Positions 1-11,993 of a stretch of DNA of 64,000 nucleotides are shown here, one piece after another. The DNA lies in NCBI RefSeq assembly GCF_002288925.2, contig NW_022097996.1, positions 12,272,139 to 12,336,138 of the forward strand. Direction: 5' to 3'. The position numbers and the translations under genes are program-made. The notes beneath the pieces are model-generated. The model saw only the letters and a list, made by a program, of their open reading frames with translations, was not told the DNA's origin and made no database searches. Position 1 is the first letter of the stretch; each line of letters begins with the position of its first letter. The DNA comes from Delphinapterus leucas. Lineage: Eukaryota > Chordata > Mammalia > Artiodactyla > Monodontidae.

Positions 1-533
1 GAATGGCTTAGTTTGGTAACTTCTATTTGTGTATTATCTCATATATATATATATATGCAAAGGTATACAAATATATAAATACAGCAGCACAGTTAACAGT
101 GCTTCTACCTGTGAAGCATATTGAGTAAAGGTTTTTGTCATTGAGGTTGATTTTATTAAGGTGCTAAATTTATCATAAATCATTTTTTAAAAGGAGTAAA
201 TGTTTCTGCTGACGTACCTCACCTTGGGATAGTTTTATTTCTAATTCTATCATCCATTGCAAGGGAATTCCTCAGTCTCACGCTCAGGGTGAGTTCTTCT
301 TACAGAAATATGGGTGGGACATATTATTACCTTTTTTTTTTTTCCCCTAAATTTGGGTCATTTCTTAAATAGCTTTAGAGACAGTTATCCTATGTGGGTT
401 GTTTCAGGATAGATTAGGTGAGGTCTCTGTGCTGGGGTTTCAGAAGTATGGGGAGGACTCATCCCACTCCGGACTGGATCTCCGTGCATTCGGTTGCGGA
501 TGCTTCCAAGTCTTTGGTCAAAGAACAGCCCAT

Positions 534-987
534 TTATTTATTTTTTTAATTTATTTTTTTAAATTGAAGTGTAGTTGATTTACAATGTTGCATTAATTTC
601 TGCTGTACAGAAAAATGACTCAGTTATACACATATGTACATTCTTTTTTATATTCTTTTCCATTATGGTTTATCCCAGGGGATTGGATATCGTTCCATGT
701 GCTATACAGTAGGACCTTGTTGTTTATCCATTCTAAATGTAACAGTTTGCGTCTATTAGCCCCAAACTCCCAACCATCCCTTCCCCTGCTTCCCCTCCAC
801 CTTGGTAACCACAAGTCTGTTCTCTGTGTGAGTCTCTTTCTGTTTCCCAGATTGGTTCATTTGTGCCATATTTTAGATTCCACATATAAGTGATATCATA
901 TGGTATTTGTCTTTCTCTTTCCAACTTACTTCACTTAGTATGATAAGCTCTGGTGTTATCCATGTTGCTGCAAAGGGCATTATCTCG
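534..987 (-). mobile_element. L1 3' end, 5'-truncated, with target-site duplication
   Basis: On the minus strand this reads as a cetartiodactyl L1 3' end, with a terminal segment like those near 8.3, 11.9 and 63.4 kb. The 14-bp direct repeat AAAGAACAGCCCAT lies at 520-533 and 988-1001 and marks a target-site duplication. The T-rich tract at 534-565 is the reversed poly(A) tail. Only the last ~450 bp of the element inserted, so it carries no usable ORF2. Confidence 0.9.
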
Positions 988-1587
988 AAAGAACAGCCCA
1001 TCTAGATGAACTTATCAATGCATTTTAAATGAAAATGTTCCCCACCCCACACAGCAGGGCATGGTAACAACTTCAGACTTCTATAGCTGTGATCTTCAGA
1101 GTGCTAGCGCCTCTTGAAATGTTATCAGGATGCCTTTTCCCCGTCACACCCAGAAAAGATGCTATATTATGTTAAATTTGGGAAACACTAGGTTAGCAAA
1201 GTTAAACCGGTTTATTCATTCTCCAGGCCCTTCATATACGAATCTTCAATATGCTATGGTACGCACCATCTGCCAAGCTTTATTTGACCACAGAACGCTT
1301 TTCTCAGTGATACCCATCAGTATCTCAGAGGGCTCTAGCGTTACATGAAGTAGGATTTGGGAGATGTCACTGCCGTTAGTCATTCACTCCTTGGTGTGAG
1401 TTGGAGATGTTGACTGCCAATGGGAAAGAGGAGGAAGGGGGGAATTACAGGGATATGGTTTTGTGCGAGATGGGGAAGAGACAGGAAGGTATAAAAAGTT
1501 TGAAGACAAACTGCAGACTTTTCCACTACAGCCCACAGTCAATTCTATAGACTGGGGGCCATGTGGACCTATGCTGCCCTATTTGGT

Positions 1588-1770
<183 letters not shown>

Positions 1771-1870
1771 NNNNNNNNNNNNNNNNNNNNNNNNNNNNNN
1801 NNNNNNNNNNNNNNNNNNNNNNNNNNNNNNNNNNNNNNNNNNNNNNNNNNNNNNNNNNNNNNNNNNNNNN
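1771..1870. other. Assembly gap (100 N)
   Basis: This is a run of exactly 100 N, a common placeholder length for a gap of unknown size. It removes the 3' splice acceptor and any 5' part of the EBF1 exon that resumes at 1871. Confidence 0.99.
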
Positions 1871-1958
1871 GGCTACAGCAACGTCCCTATGGCCAACCTG
1901 GGTGTCCCAGGATCTCCAGGATTTCTAAACGGCTCCCCCACAGGCTCCCCTTATGGAA
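1871..1958 (+). CDS. EBF1: EBF1 coding exon, third from last (5' edge lost in gap)
   Basis: EBF1 is a COE-family transcription factor needed for B-cell specification. It also acts in adipocyte and neural development and works in the nucleus as a dimer. This exon begins in open frame right after the gap and encodes 29 residues that include [19 protein letters not shown], the Ser/Gly/Pro-rich C-terminal transactivation region. The last base (A, 1958) is followed by a consensus donor GTAAGT at 1959, leaving one base to complete an Ile codon with TC of the next exon (phase 1). The DNA-binding, IPT/TIG and HLH parts of the protein lie upstream of the window. I assign EBF1 rather than EBF2 or EBF3 because the joined C-terminus fits my memory of EBF1; no alignment was run. 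The acceptor is not visible, so the true exon start is unknown. Confidence 0.9.
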
Positions 1959-2274
1959 GTAAGTGCCCTGTCCATCCCTCCAGCTCTCCCTGTCTGTCTC
2001 TCTATCCCTGGGTTTTACTCCTCAGCCTTTTGAGGGAGAGTAGCATTCCAGCATCTTACTGACTCACGGAGTGGTCCTTCCTGCCTTTTGTACTTTTCCT
2101 TTAGTGGACTTGGGTTCATCTGGTTACTCAAAGCTTTTCAAGGGAGAGAAAAGGAGCGAAACGATTCCCTTTTTACAGGGAAACAATAGACGTGGCTTCT
2201 GTAGACGAGAGCAAGGAATTAAGATTCCAACTCAGTTAACATTCTGTACACTCTTCATTAGGCACTTTCAGATG

Positions 2275-2430
2275 CAGTGTTTTATTTACTCTTCACAAGA
2301 ATTCTCTGAGGTCAGTATAGGCAAGGGTTTAGTTAACTGACTTGTGCAAGATCAGACAGCTAGAATGGAGAAGGACAAGAATCTGGACACAGAGTTGATG
2401 ACTCCAGGTTATTCTGTGTAACACACCATC
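2275..2430 (-). repeat. MIR-like SINE remnant
   Basis: The stretch resembles the antisense MIR core: sense-strand text of the form 'cttcacaagaattctctgaggtcagta', 'cttgtgcaagatcagacagctag'. It is heavily diverged and its edges are approximate. Confidence 0.45.
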
Positions 2431-3599
2431 TCCCTTTTCACTTTGTTACATGGCTCTCCCCTCCCTTACGTACCTCCAGAGAGACGGAACTTGACTGCCG
2501 GTGACAGTGTAATATATGGGGACAGAAGCTCTTAGTCCTAATCTGTGGGCTAGCAGCAAGCTAGACGTTCTAGGAAGTTACGAAAACTCATTCAGGTGGC
2601 TTTGGGGGCTAAGCTGGGACCTTGCACAGTGAGCCCAGGAGCCTCAGAGAAGATGAGGCTACTTAGGGCATATTTCAGGCTGGGAGAGAAGCCACCGTGG
2701 AGAGTCTGAGTGACTGAGCGGAGTGTCCTTGAAATGCTGTACCTTGTTGCAAGGCTCTGCTGCCCAGAGCGGTTCCCTCGTGCCAGGAACGAGGGGGAGT
2801 CAAGGCCATTTCTACCGCAGCTCGGGAAGTGGTGCCAAGGGTCTGGAGGCCACCGCTCTCAGCCTTTGGGCCTGTGGTTCCCCGGGGACACACATCCAGG
2901 AGTTACTTCTGGGTTATCTGTTCAATTCATTACACTCAACACTCATACTAAGTGTGGTGAAGATATAGCAGGGGCTGGTTCTCCCAGGACAACTAAAATC
3001 TCGTTGCTGCAAAGACATGAGTTCTTCATGGTGTCCTGTCAGATGGCCAATTAGATCAATGAGATCAGAGGGACCTAGGAAACCAAACTGTTGCTTGCTT
3101 TATTTATTTACTTACTTACTTACTTGTTTTTAACCTTCTCTTGTTCCAAAAATGTTCTGGGGGAATATTAATAGTCAGATGGGCAGTATGAAAGTGTAAA
3201 ATAGAAACTATAAGAAACATAAAAGAAAAAAATACGTATCAGAAAATGAGATGAAGCCAAGGGTTAGAATGGATGCCGTCTGGTCTATTCAAGGGAGTCA
3301 TTAATTTGGTTCAGAGGCTTATAAGATGGTAAAGCAAAGAGACAAACACTATTTGTTATAAAATTTTATGTCCACACATTATTATTAGTAGCAATAGTTG
3401 TAGTAGTAGTAGCAGCCGCTCAAGAGAAACCTGATTTTTCTGTGGCTGAGACCTTGGAGAGGTTTCTCCCATGCAACCTCGTGGAGAGGGTACCCTATGT
3501 GCAGAAGGGACCACATCTTCAGTAGCCCCTGCAAGTGGTACAAGGACAAAAGAGCCATTGTGTAAATAATGTCACATGATAACGGTCACAACAGTAAGA

Positions 3600-3860
3600 G
3601 TAATTTACAGTCACATTCTACCTTACAGCTTAAAAAGCATGTTCACACATAGAGTCCAATCAGATCCTCACAATCATATAATATGGATATAATAATCATA
3701 ATAATTTATTATGTATATAATTTACATGTTTATATATTTATTAATATAATTTATTTTACTAGTATCATCACCATTTTCCCTTCTAAGATATGAAGGGTTA
3801 TTAAATGACTTACTCAAGGGTTCATTGCCAATAAACAGTAAAAATGTGGCTAGATCATAT
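3600..3860 (-). repeat. MIR-like SINE remnant, AT-expanded
   Basis: The ends resemble antisense MIR ('aagcatgttcacaca...atcctcacaatcat' and 'gacttactcaagggttcattgcc'). The centre is expanded by TAATAA/TATATA low-complexity sequence. The assignment is weak. Confidence 0.4.
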
Positions 3861-4082
3861 GTCATCAGATTCAGGAGATCATGTTTTTAAATTATTCAGT
3901 AATATTCAAAATATTTCATGTCTTTATAACACATTATTAGGCTGAGCCGTATGAAACCACCTCTTCTTTATTTCCAAAATGTGTCATTTCATATGTTCGA
4001 TCATACACAAATGGCTGAACCACGTGAAATTCTCATTTTTGTAGGTCAAAAATGGTTAATATAACAATACAGTGTTTAGTGT

Positions 4083-4172
4083 GGTGATGGGTGAGGGAGA
4101 GAGAAAAAAAAGACAGGAAGGAGTGGGTGGGGTGTGGGTGGAGAGAAAGAGAGAGACAGAGAGAGAGAGTGA
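4083..4172 (+). repeat. Purine-rich GA/GT low-complexity tract
   Basis: About 90 bases composed almost only of G and A with some T (gagagaaagagagagaca type). It is simple sequence inside the EBF1 intron. Confidence 0.85.
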
Positions 4173-5554
4173 ATGGATGAATGAAATTGCCCATCTGGTG
4201 TGGATGGCTTGATGTTTCTTACTAGATAATTCATTCGGTAGAAAGGGACCCTTCCCACTCCAGCAAGTGACAACTTCCTTCCACTACCCTTTCTTCATCG
4301 GTCAATCCCACTGCCACAAGAAAAACAGTAACACCCTGTCTTCAAGTCACCCATTAAAACAAGAGAGCATGCACAAAATAGAAAGAGGAAGATGCCCTGC
4401 CCAGAGGGAGTGGGAAACACAGCAGAGAATGTCCTCTTGTTTCCTACTGGGTCTGTGAGACCCCTTGCACCTTCCTTTTCTGAGGAACGGTCTGAAGGAA
4501 TTGCAGACTGGGACTGGAATTCCAAACAGTGCATTCATTACAATAAAATCCCCTACTGCAAAAATACTGAATACCCTATGGAGTTCATTACAGTAGCACG
4601 TGACCTGTATTTCTACCCAGCTAAGTCTCAAATTCTCTGGGAAATACAAAAAATTTGTTTTAAATAAAAAAAATTTTAAAGCTCAGGGGGATACCATTTC
4701 GTCAGTTCAGTTGCTTGTGTCTGAAAACACCCTTCTCTGATTTTTCATTTTATTTTTTAAACCAGTCTGATGTGGCTGGGCCATGCCACGGACCAATCAC
4801 TTGCCAGAGACGTTAAAAAGAAATAAAGTCAAACCTCTCAGTCAAGTTGACTTGCATGACGGCCAACGCAGAGTATCAAAAACCTGCATCTTTACTGTTT
4901 TTGCTCTCACACCACTTCAAAAATGGCCAAACAGATGTTTTTTCAATTCCACATACAAACTTCACTTCCTGGCGGTAGCAGTATGTGCCAAGTTCCAGCT
5001 CAGTGCAAGTTTTTATGGCTGAATTCTAAACCCCTGACAATAGGAGGTTATAATGAAACGCTGACAGACCCCTTAGCGCCAACAAATGCAATGGCTCGAT
5101 GCAAAGGAGGATGTGTGCCTGGTGAGTTCCAGCTGGGACGGTGCAACCCAATCAATCCTTAGAAGAAGAAAAGTGGTTTTTCCTTAACTCCCCATGTTCA
5201 CAGAGATTTCTGGGCTAGAAGTGCTTGCCTTTACTTTGGCCTCTATCCACAGAGAGAGGTGTCCAGAGAAATTTTCAATTTCAAGTATGTGTGATCAACT
5301 TTCCTAAAACAGTACACTCTGGTGTCCCCAAAGATGTTCTACTCAACAAGCCTGCAACACCCAAGGGACCACTTCTTCCAAAGTAGAATAGCCACCAAGC
5401 CCATGCAAAGTTTGGAACAGGATCCATACAGACAGAATCCTTCATCCCTGGCCTCAGGGATTCCTACTTCAGTTATATAGTCTTAGAGTCTGTCCCAGGC
5501 CTCAATATTTTCATGTTTTCAAAAATAAATATCAAGACATTTTCTGTTGTAGAG

Positions 5555-5850
5555 TGTTAAATGATTATGGTAGAACATTTAGAACATGTGGAAATAGTTT
5601 TGAAAAGAAAGTACCCTCCCATCGTAAAAAAAACACCTTGTTAATATTTTGGTGTATTTCTATTGTCTCTTTCTTCAGAAAGGAAAAAAAAAAAATCCTA
5701 TGACAATTGTAACATTCTCACTGTAGACGCATTGAAAAGCACGCCTATGTAAAAAAGAAAAGAAAAATGACACTATTTCTATGCAGAGATAACCATGGTT
5801 AACTTTTAAAGTATAGCCTTGCAGTTATGGATAGATACATTTTGAAAATT
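5555..5850 (-). mobile_element. Ancient L1M-like 3' fragment
   Basis: The text 'ttaatattttggtgtatttctattg' and 'agagataaccatggttaac' resembles the antisense 3' region of old mammalian L1M/L1ME elements. It is strongly diverged and its boundaries are guesses. Confidence 0.4.
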
Positions 5851-6224
5851 TCTGCTCTGATGCACAGCTAATGGGTTTCAGCCATAAGATCAATGAAAAA
5901 GAGAGCAGAGGAAAGATGGCAAAATTCTCAGTCACAGATATGAAGCTAGGCTCCATAAAATCCATCAGTGCAGGCCTGTGTCCTAAGAATGGAGAACAGA
6001 CATTAGGAGTGGCGTTTGCATTGCAAAGTTAAGTACAGTCAACAAGCTTCTCCCAGGAATTTGTGAAAGGACAGGTAACAGACAACCTTGTTTCCAGGCA
6101 GTAAAGCCTTAGATCAAAGAGGCACATTAACATCCAGGAAAGCTATTATGCCTATTGCTCAGGATTATATTCTTTTTTCCCAAAGAAGTAGAGATTTTCC
6201 GTTTGTTTCTTTTAACAGCTTTTG

Positions 6225-7650
6225 CTGCTTTCTGCTACATCAAAAGTAATACATGTTCATTGTAGGAAATTTTGAAAATACAGACAAGTAAGAGAAAGAA
6301 ATGTAAGAATCTTCACAATTCTGTCAGCCAGATATCGTCATTAAAAGTTTGGATGTATCACATCCTTCTAGACTTTTGCTTCTTGTATTTTTTTAAAAAA
6401 ATAAAAGTGGGCTCATTGTCCATGTTATTATGTAATCTGCTTTACTCATCTGAGGAGGTGTATCTTTCCATGCCATTAAATATTCTTCTCCAATATTAGT
6501 TTTAATGTTTGCACAGTGGTCCATTTTATGGACCTAATATAGTTTACCCTATTGCTGGTCACTTCACTTATTTCCCAGTTTTTCAAGACTATAAAAACGC
6601 CCTTGGATTTTTTTTTTTCACATTTATGATTATCTCCTTGGGATTAATTTCTAGAAATTAAATTACCGGGTTAAAAATATGCACATTTTCAAATACTTTG
6701 ATACATATTATTGAAGTCCCTCCAGAGAGGTTAGTACTCCCCTTAGAAAAGGAATAGTATCTGTTTCCCCGCCCTCTTAAGTTCTCCTTAATCTTTATCA
6801 ATTTGGCAAGTGGAAAATAACACCTCATGACTGTTTTAATTTACATATGATTACTAATCGGTTTGACCGTTTATAGGTCTATAAAGGCCTTTTGGTCATT
6901 TTCATTTTTCCTTCTGTGACATTCCTTTTCACTTCCCTTGCCCATTTTTCTAGTGGGATGTTCTCTGATTAATTTATAAAAACTTATTAGCTACTGAGAA
7001 TCTGAATATATCTAAAAAATTATGACAGATATTTTTCCTAATTTGTCATTTGCCTTTTCTGTATGTGTTACGGAAATATTTTTGTCATGTCTTACGATGT
7101 TCTGTTTAGGTTTGGGGGTTGAAAGGATTAGGTGAATTACATAGCTTCCTAATTTTTCTACTAGCTCCTTTATAATTTTGCTTTTACAAATAACTTAGAT
7201 TTACTTTCGTGTTTAACACGAGGAAGCACTCTAAATTTTGTCTCCAAATGGCTAGCATATTGTTCCCATGTGTTTATTTCCCCACTAATTTGAAATGTCA
7301 CCTTTATTAAGTTCTAATTCTCATGTATACTCAGTTCTGTTTCTGGACTCTATTTTCACCAGGGATTTGTCTGCCTATTTCTATGCTAGTATAACACTGA
7401 TTTCATCTGTGTAGGCTTATCATAAGTTTTAATATCTGTTAAGACAAACGCCTCCTTAAAAAAAATTTTTTTAACAAAACTTTCTGGCTCTAACAGTGTG
7501 GTTGTTGTTTTAAATAGATAAATATAGAAGTTATGTTTGTTGACACACACACAGATTAAAATTTCCTTTAGGCTTTTTATTATAGCCGCATTAAATTTTA
7601 AATTTGGATGTAATTTGACATTTTACAAAAATTCTGTTAAAAATATTTTA
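6225..7650 (-). mobile_element. Ancient L1M/L1ME element, antisense
   Basis: Successive blocks match the reverse orientation of old L1 elements: 'acatgttcattgtaggaaat' near 6250, 'ttctagaaattaaattaccgggtt' near 6650, 'ccactaatttgaaatgtcacctttat' near 7290, and 'gccgcattaaattttaaatttgg' near 7585. Together they span the 3' region into ORF2. Many substitutions and stops show that it has long been inactive. Confidence 0.7.
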
Positions 7651-7836
7651 AATGGGCATGTTACAGCTCTGTGCTTATTCAGCTCTGTAACAATTCTTTT
7701 ACACCACCTGGTGAAGCCTGAAGTGACTCCTTTCCCACTGAGAGGTGGTGGCCATGCTAATGAGCATGCTTTTAGATCTGTTACTAAAAAAGAAGTATTT
7801 GTAGAAGTGAGTCATATGCTGAATATACATGGAATT

Positions 7837-7838
<2 letters not shown>

Positions 7839-7872
<34 letters not shown>
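7839..7872 (+). repeat. (GT)17 microsatellite
   Basis: There are 34 bases of perfect GT repeat in the EBF1 intron, a second UG tract in the pre-mRNA in addition to the long one at 1595. Confidence 0.98.
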
Positions 7873-7873
<1 letters not shown>

Positions 7874-8300
7874 TAATTCACATTATAAAAACCCTCCTCT
7901 ATCATGGTGTATGAGGGGAGATTCTGCTATTGCAGACTCAGAAACCAAGGTGCCATTTTGGTGCTCGCATGGATCACATAGGATGGCAGAGATTTCATGG
8001 TGGTCAGAATCAGGGGCTCCTGATTCTCAGCGTTCCTTTGGCCTCTGATTCTGTGCCTTACAGAAAGAGGAGGGGACTCACCCACCCACCCTGCTCACAC
8101 ACACACATTTCACTGACGCTAAAACCAAGGCTAGAAGAGGAGATTGACTTGGAACTATGAATAAGATCCATTCTCAGTGCTTAAACCTGTATCCTCTTCC
8201 ATAACAATAGTGAATTAGCCAGATTTCTTCTTCATTTGCATCTTCAAGTATTACAGGAGATTCTTTAAGGATTTTTTCCTCCTTTCCAATTTTTTCTCTT

Positions 8301-8485
8301 TTTTATTGACATATAGTTGAATTACAATGTTGTGTTAATTACTGCTGTATAGCAAAGTGACTCCGTTATACATATATATACATTCTTTTTCGTATTCTTT
8401 TCCATTATGGTTTATCACAGGATATTGTATATAGTTCCCTGTGCTACACAGTAGGACCTTGTTTATTCATTCTCTATATATCGAT
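8301..8485 (-). mobile_element. L1 3' end fragment
   Basis: The text 'tagttgaattacaatgttgtgttaatt' followed by 'gctacacagtaggaccttg' is the same antisense L1 3' UTR seen at 534-987. T-rich sequence at 8266-8300 is the reversed tail. Similar T-rich strings on both sides hint at a target duplication but are too simple to be sure. Confidence 0.85.
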
Positions 8486-9895
8486 ACCACCATTTTTTTC
8501 TTTTGATTCATATTACTTGTGGAAAGACCGAGATGTATTTGGATGCTTCCTTCTGCACTGCCCTTTAAATCAGGACCACTTGAGGATAAGAAGTTTTTAG
8601 ATAAAGCTCTTTTTTTTTGAAGTCTTTGGTTTGTCGTACGGCTGTAAAAGACATCATATTGGAGGTACGCTGTATGATTGCTTTACATAGGCAATTTGTG
8701 AACACAGCCCAAAGTCTATCTTTATATGGAGAGGGGGGAAATGGGGATGGAGTCTTCCACAGGATATCAGAATACTGGACCTTCAGTTCACCTCGAACTT
8801 GGTCTTTGAACCATAACTCGCACTCATGTTCTCACTTTCAGATTCACTTTGTGGAGTATCTGGACCACTGACGATATGAAGTAGAGGTCAGCACTCTTAG
8901 CCTTTGTCACGGCCTTTGCCATTACATTCCAGTAATTCTTTTACCAAGTCATGGGACTTGGGCAGTTCAGAATTCTGGACATTATGCTAAAATGAGCCCC
9001 TGAAACTTGACCTCATACTATAAAATGCCATCTCGAACAATTCTACCCTTGTGAACTCAAGTTTACCCCTTTCTCGAGCAAGCTGAACCTAGGAGGAGAT
9101 TATCTTCTTGTATGATGTGACTTGGTGGAGTGTCTGACATTAAGACATGGGGCCCTTCGTTGTGTAAATTGCCTTTATTTTTCCTGGAAATCCACAACAC
9201 TTAGTTTTTGGCTTCCTTTAAGTCAGTTTAATGTTAATATTGGTATTTTTTTCTACACATCACATCAGAGGAGGCTGACTTGCAGCTTTATTTCCCAGGA
9301 GCTCTGAAAGTAGAGGAAGAAGGAGGTAATCTCTTAAATGTTAATAAACTTTTACATTTAATGAGGAAGTGGCCCATAGAGATGGTGCACTCAGAGAAGA
9401 TGCCAACCCTACAGATCAAACCTCCGGTGCCCTGAGAATTGCCAGGGAAGCACATGGCTCCCAGACAGGACTACTTTTTAGGGTAAAACAAGAGGTTTCT
9501 GATTTTTAGTAGACTGGATAATTTTTCAGTTGTTGGTCTTAGCCTTCTCTTGTCGAGCTTCTACTTGTAGATTAAGACCTATCACAATTTCATCTCCTGC
9601 TGACACTTTCCTGACTCTTCCAGGCAGAAAAGCACTCTGCCCGCTGTATCTCAGCGTCGTGGACACTCCTCCAACAGGACAATGACCCTATTAGTTTTTT
9701 TTGTTTATTCCTCCCACGGGACAGGGCAGGGACCTTGTCACATTCAACTTCTTTTTGAATCCCTGGAATCAGGAACAATGCCTGGAATAAATTCGTAATT
9801 TCTCAAGCAATGTGTAGAGGTTGTATGTACTGAAGAGAGAACTTAACTCCTAGATCTTTCTCTTTCTAAAAAAGGATTGTGCATTTGCTTTCCAG

Positions 9896-10063
9896 TCATG
9901 TCATCAAGTCCCACTGTTGGATCTTCCAGCACGTCCTCCATCCTCCCATTTTCCTCTTCAGTTTTTCCTGCTGTCAAACAGAAGAGTGCCTTCGCCCCCG
10001 TCATCAGGCCCCAAGGTTCCCCTTCACCTGCTTGCTCCAGTGGCAATGGAAATGGATTCAGAG
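9896..10063 (+). CDS. EBF1: EBF1 coding exon, second from last
   Basis: This complete internal exon is 168 bases, preceded by a pyrimidine-rich tract and TTTCCAG and followed by the donor GTAAGC at 10064. TC completes the Ile codon begun in the previous exon. The exon then encodes 55 residues rich in Ser and Pro, including [19 protein letters not shown] and [13 protein letters not shown], the C-terminal transactivation region of EBF1. The final G at 10063 joins CC of the last exon to make Ala. The exon is open throughout, with no frameshift. These residues have no catalytic role; in the family they recruit co-regulators and are less conserved than the DNA-binding core. The frame agrees on both sides, which strongly supports the gene model. 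Confidence 0.95.
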
Positions 10064-11559
10064 GTAAGCAAAGTAGCACCGTGGGTATCGGCATGATACA
10101 TGTGCCACAGGGTCCGCAAAGTAAGAGCAAACAGCTCAGCATCCTTCTGTATCTCTAGTCATTTACCTACAAGGAGATGCTTTGGTGTTTTCATCGTGAG
10201 ACCCGAATGACTTGTACAGCTGGGCTAGTTCTCTATCCAAGAGCAAGATGGGGGAATAACAGAGAAGTCGGACAACTCTGCAAGGACACAAATTAACTAT
10301 GGTGGGGTCACATATACCCTCTAGGAGCATCGGACTCCCCAGACCCCTGCTTTTCACAAGGCCATGTCACTATTTCCCAGAAGGGGCCTGGCCACACCAC
10401 AGCAGATGCTACACGGTGACTACTGCTTACCGAATCAGCTTGCCATCTGCAGTGCATTCCCAGTCCCATGGCACGAATGGACAAGATCCGTCAGGAGCCA
10501 CGAGCAAGTTCTGAGAATTCTGGTTACATGCTGGTCAAATTGATAGCAGGTGCCTGATCAGGGGTGGGGTAGGGAAGAAAGAAAAAAAAGACATACTGGA
10601 TCTAAGAACAAACATTCATATCCCCCGTCAAACCCATTTTTGAGCAATGTCCTAAAATACAATATGACATGACATAGCACGAATGTGATGAGCACATGAG
10701 AATCTAATCATCTCATTGTGAATGGGAGGCAGTTGATGGCAAAAGAGCAAACTGGAAACTGCTGAACGCCAGGGAGCTTAACGACCCACATGATTTTTAG
10801 GCAGCTCCCTGCGTCTTGACATGAAAACATTCACGACAAGCAGTGTTGGATAGAACCAAAGAGGGCAGAGATTTGCTTTGGTTAACCCCTCGTGGATCAA
10901 AGCCTCTGAGGTCAGCAGAGCCTCGAATGGGCTGTGCTGTCCCTGGAATGGCATCTGCCTAGTGGCTTTATGATTGCGCAGGGGTTCCCGAGACTCTGGG
11001 GACACCCGTGAGGGTGCACTCGCCCGTTGTGGCCAAGCACAGCTCTGGGAGGTACGTCAGCTTCCTGACACATTCTACCATTAGAGCGATGGTACCTCCT
11101 TGAAGTCAAGTGACTTGACAGACAAACTGTGAAATAAGAGTTGAAAGCCCAGCCCTCAGAAGAGCCCCTAAAAATTCTTTTGCTTCTAACTAGACAAAGC
11201 AGCTGGGTCTACATGCCGCCCAGCATGGGAATAGTTGGAAACATCTGTATATTTGAATGAAAAAAAATATATATATATGTATTTGCTTCTTATCCAGATG
11301 TCAGATCCAGAGAGAAACAGGCTCAGCCTGTAGCTAAGCATCTCCACCTGCCGCACCTCCCAACAAAGGCCAGTGGTTTCTAGCCTGTCATTAGGGGACG
11401 TGCTCAGAACTTTTCCCACGATGGCTTCACCTCCAGACTGGGATAGGAAACAATTGCTGAATTTTTGCTGCATATTCCCCTCCCCTATCTCCCCTTCAGC
11501 AGTATGACTCCCCTTTCCAAGTACTATGGTTTCAGTCATGTCCCTTAAACCTGGCAGGG

Positions 11560-11993
11560 TTGCAGCAACATGGATGGACCTAGAGATTGTCATACTGAGT
11601 GAAGTAAGTCAGAAAGAGAAAGACAAATATTGTATGATATGGCTTATACGTGGAATCTAAAGAATGGGTACAAAGGAACTCGTACCTATCTACAAAACAG
11701 AAATAGAGTCACAGATGTAGAAAACAAACTTATGGTTACCAGCGGGTAAGGGGAGGAGGGATAAATTGGGGGATTGGGATTGACATATACACACTCCTAT
11801 ATATAAAACAGATAACTAATAAGGACCTACTGTAGAGCCCAGGGAACTCTACTCAATACTCTGTAATGGCCTATATGGGAAAAGAACCTCGAAAAGAGTG
11901 GATACATGTATATGTATAACTGATACACTCTGCTGTACAGCAGAAACTAACACAGCATTGTAAAGCAACTAAACTCCAAGAAAAATTTTTTAA
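11560..11993 (+). mobile_element. L1 3' end, 5'-truncated, with target-site duplication
   Basis: The plus-strand L1 end contains 'agtgaagtaagtcagaaagagaaag' near 11600 and finishes with 'ctgctgtacagcagaaactaacac' plus an A-rich tail. The direct repeat AAACCTGGCAGGG at 11547-11559 recurs at 11994-12006 with one change (G for A). It carries only 3'-terminal L1 sequence and lies in sense orientation inside the last EBF1 intron. Confidence 0.9.

Larger units (their letters stand above)
1959..9895 (+). other. EBF1: EBF1 intron between third-last and second-last exons
   Basis: The intron is 7.9 kb, opening with GTAAGT at 1959 and closing with CTTTCCAG at 9888-9895. It holds MIR-like pieces, an ancient antisense L1M (6225-7650), a (GT)17 tract at 7839-7872 and an L1 3' end at 8301-8485. 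Apart from these, about 2430-3600, 4180-5550 and 8490-9890 contain nothing I recognise. No second gene or RNA gene was seen in it. Confidence 0.85.

Noticed and set aside
8301..8485. Certain target-site duplication of this L1
   Set aside because: The similar flanks are T-rich low complexity (ccaattttttctctttt versus ccatttttttctttt), so the match may be chance.
9877..10158. Stand-alone small protein gene starting at an ATG near 9877
   Set aside because: The reading frame is EBF1's internal exon; consensus acceptor and donor sites bound 9896-10063 and the frame joins its neighbours.
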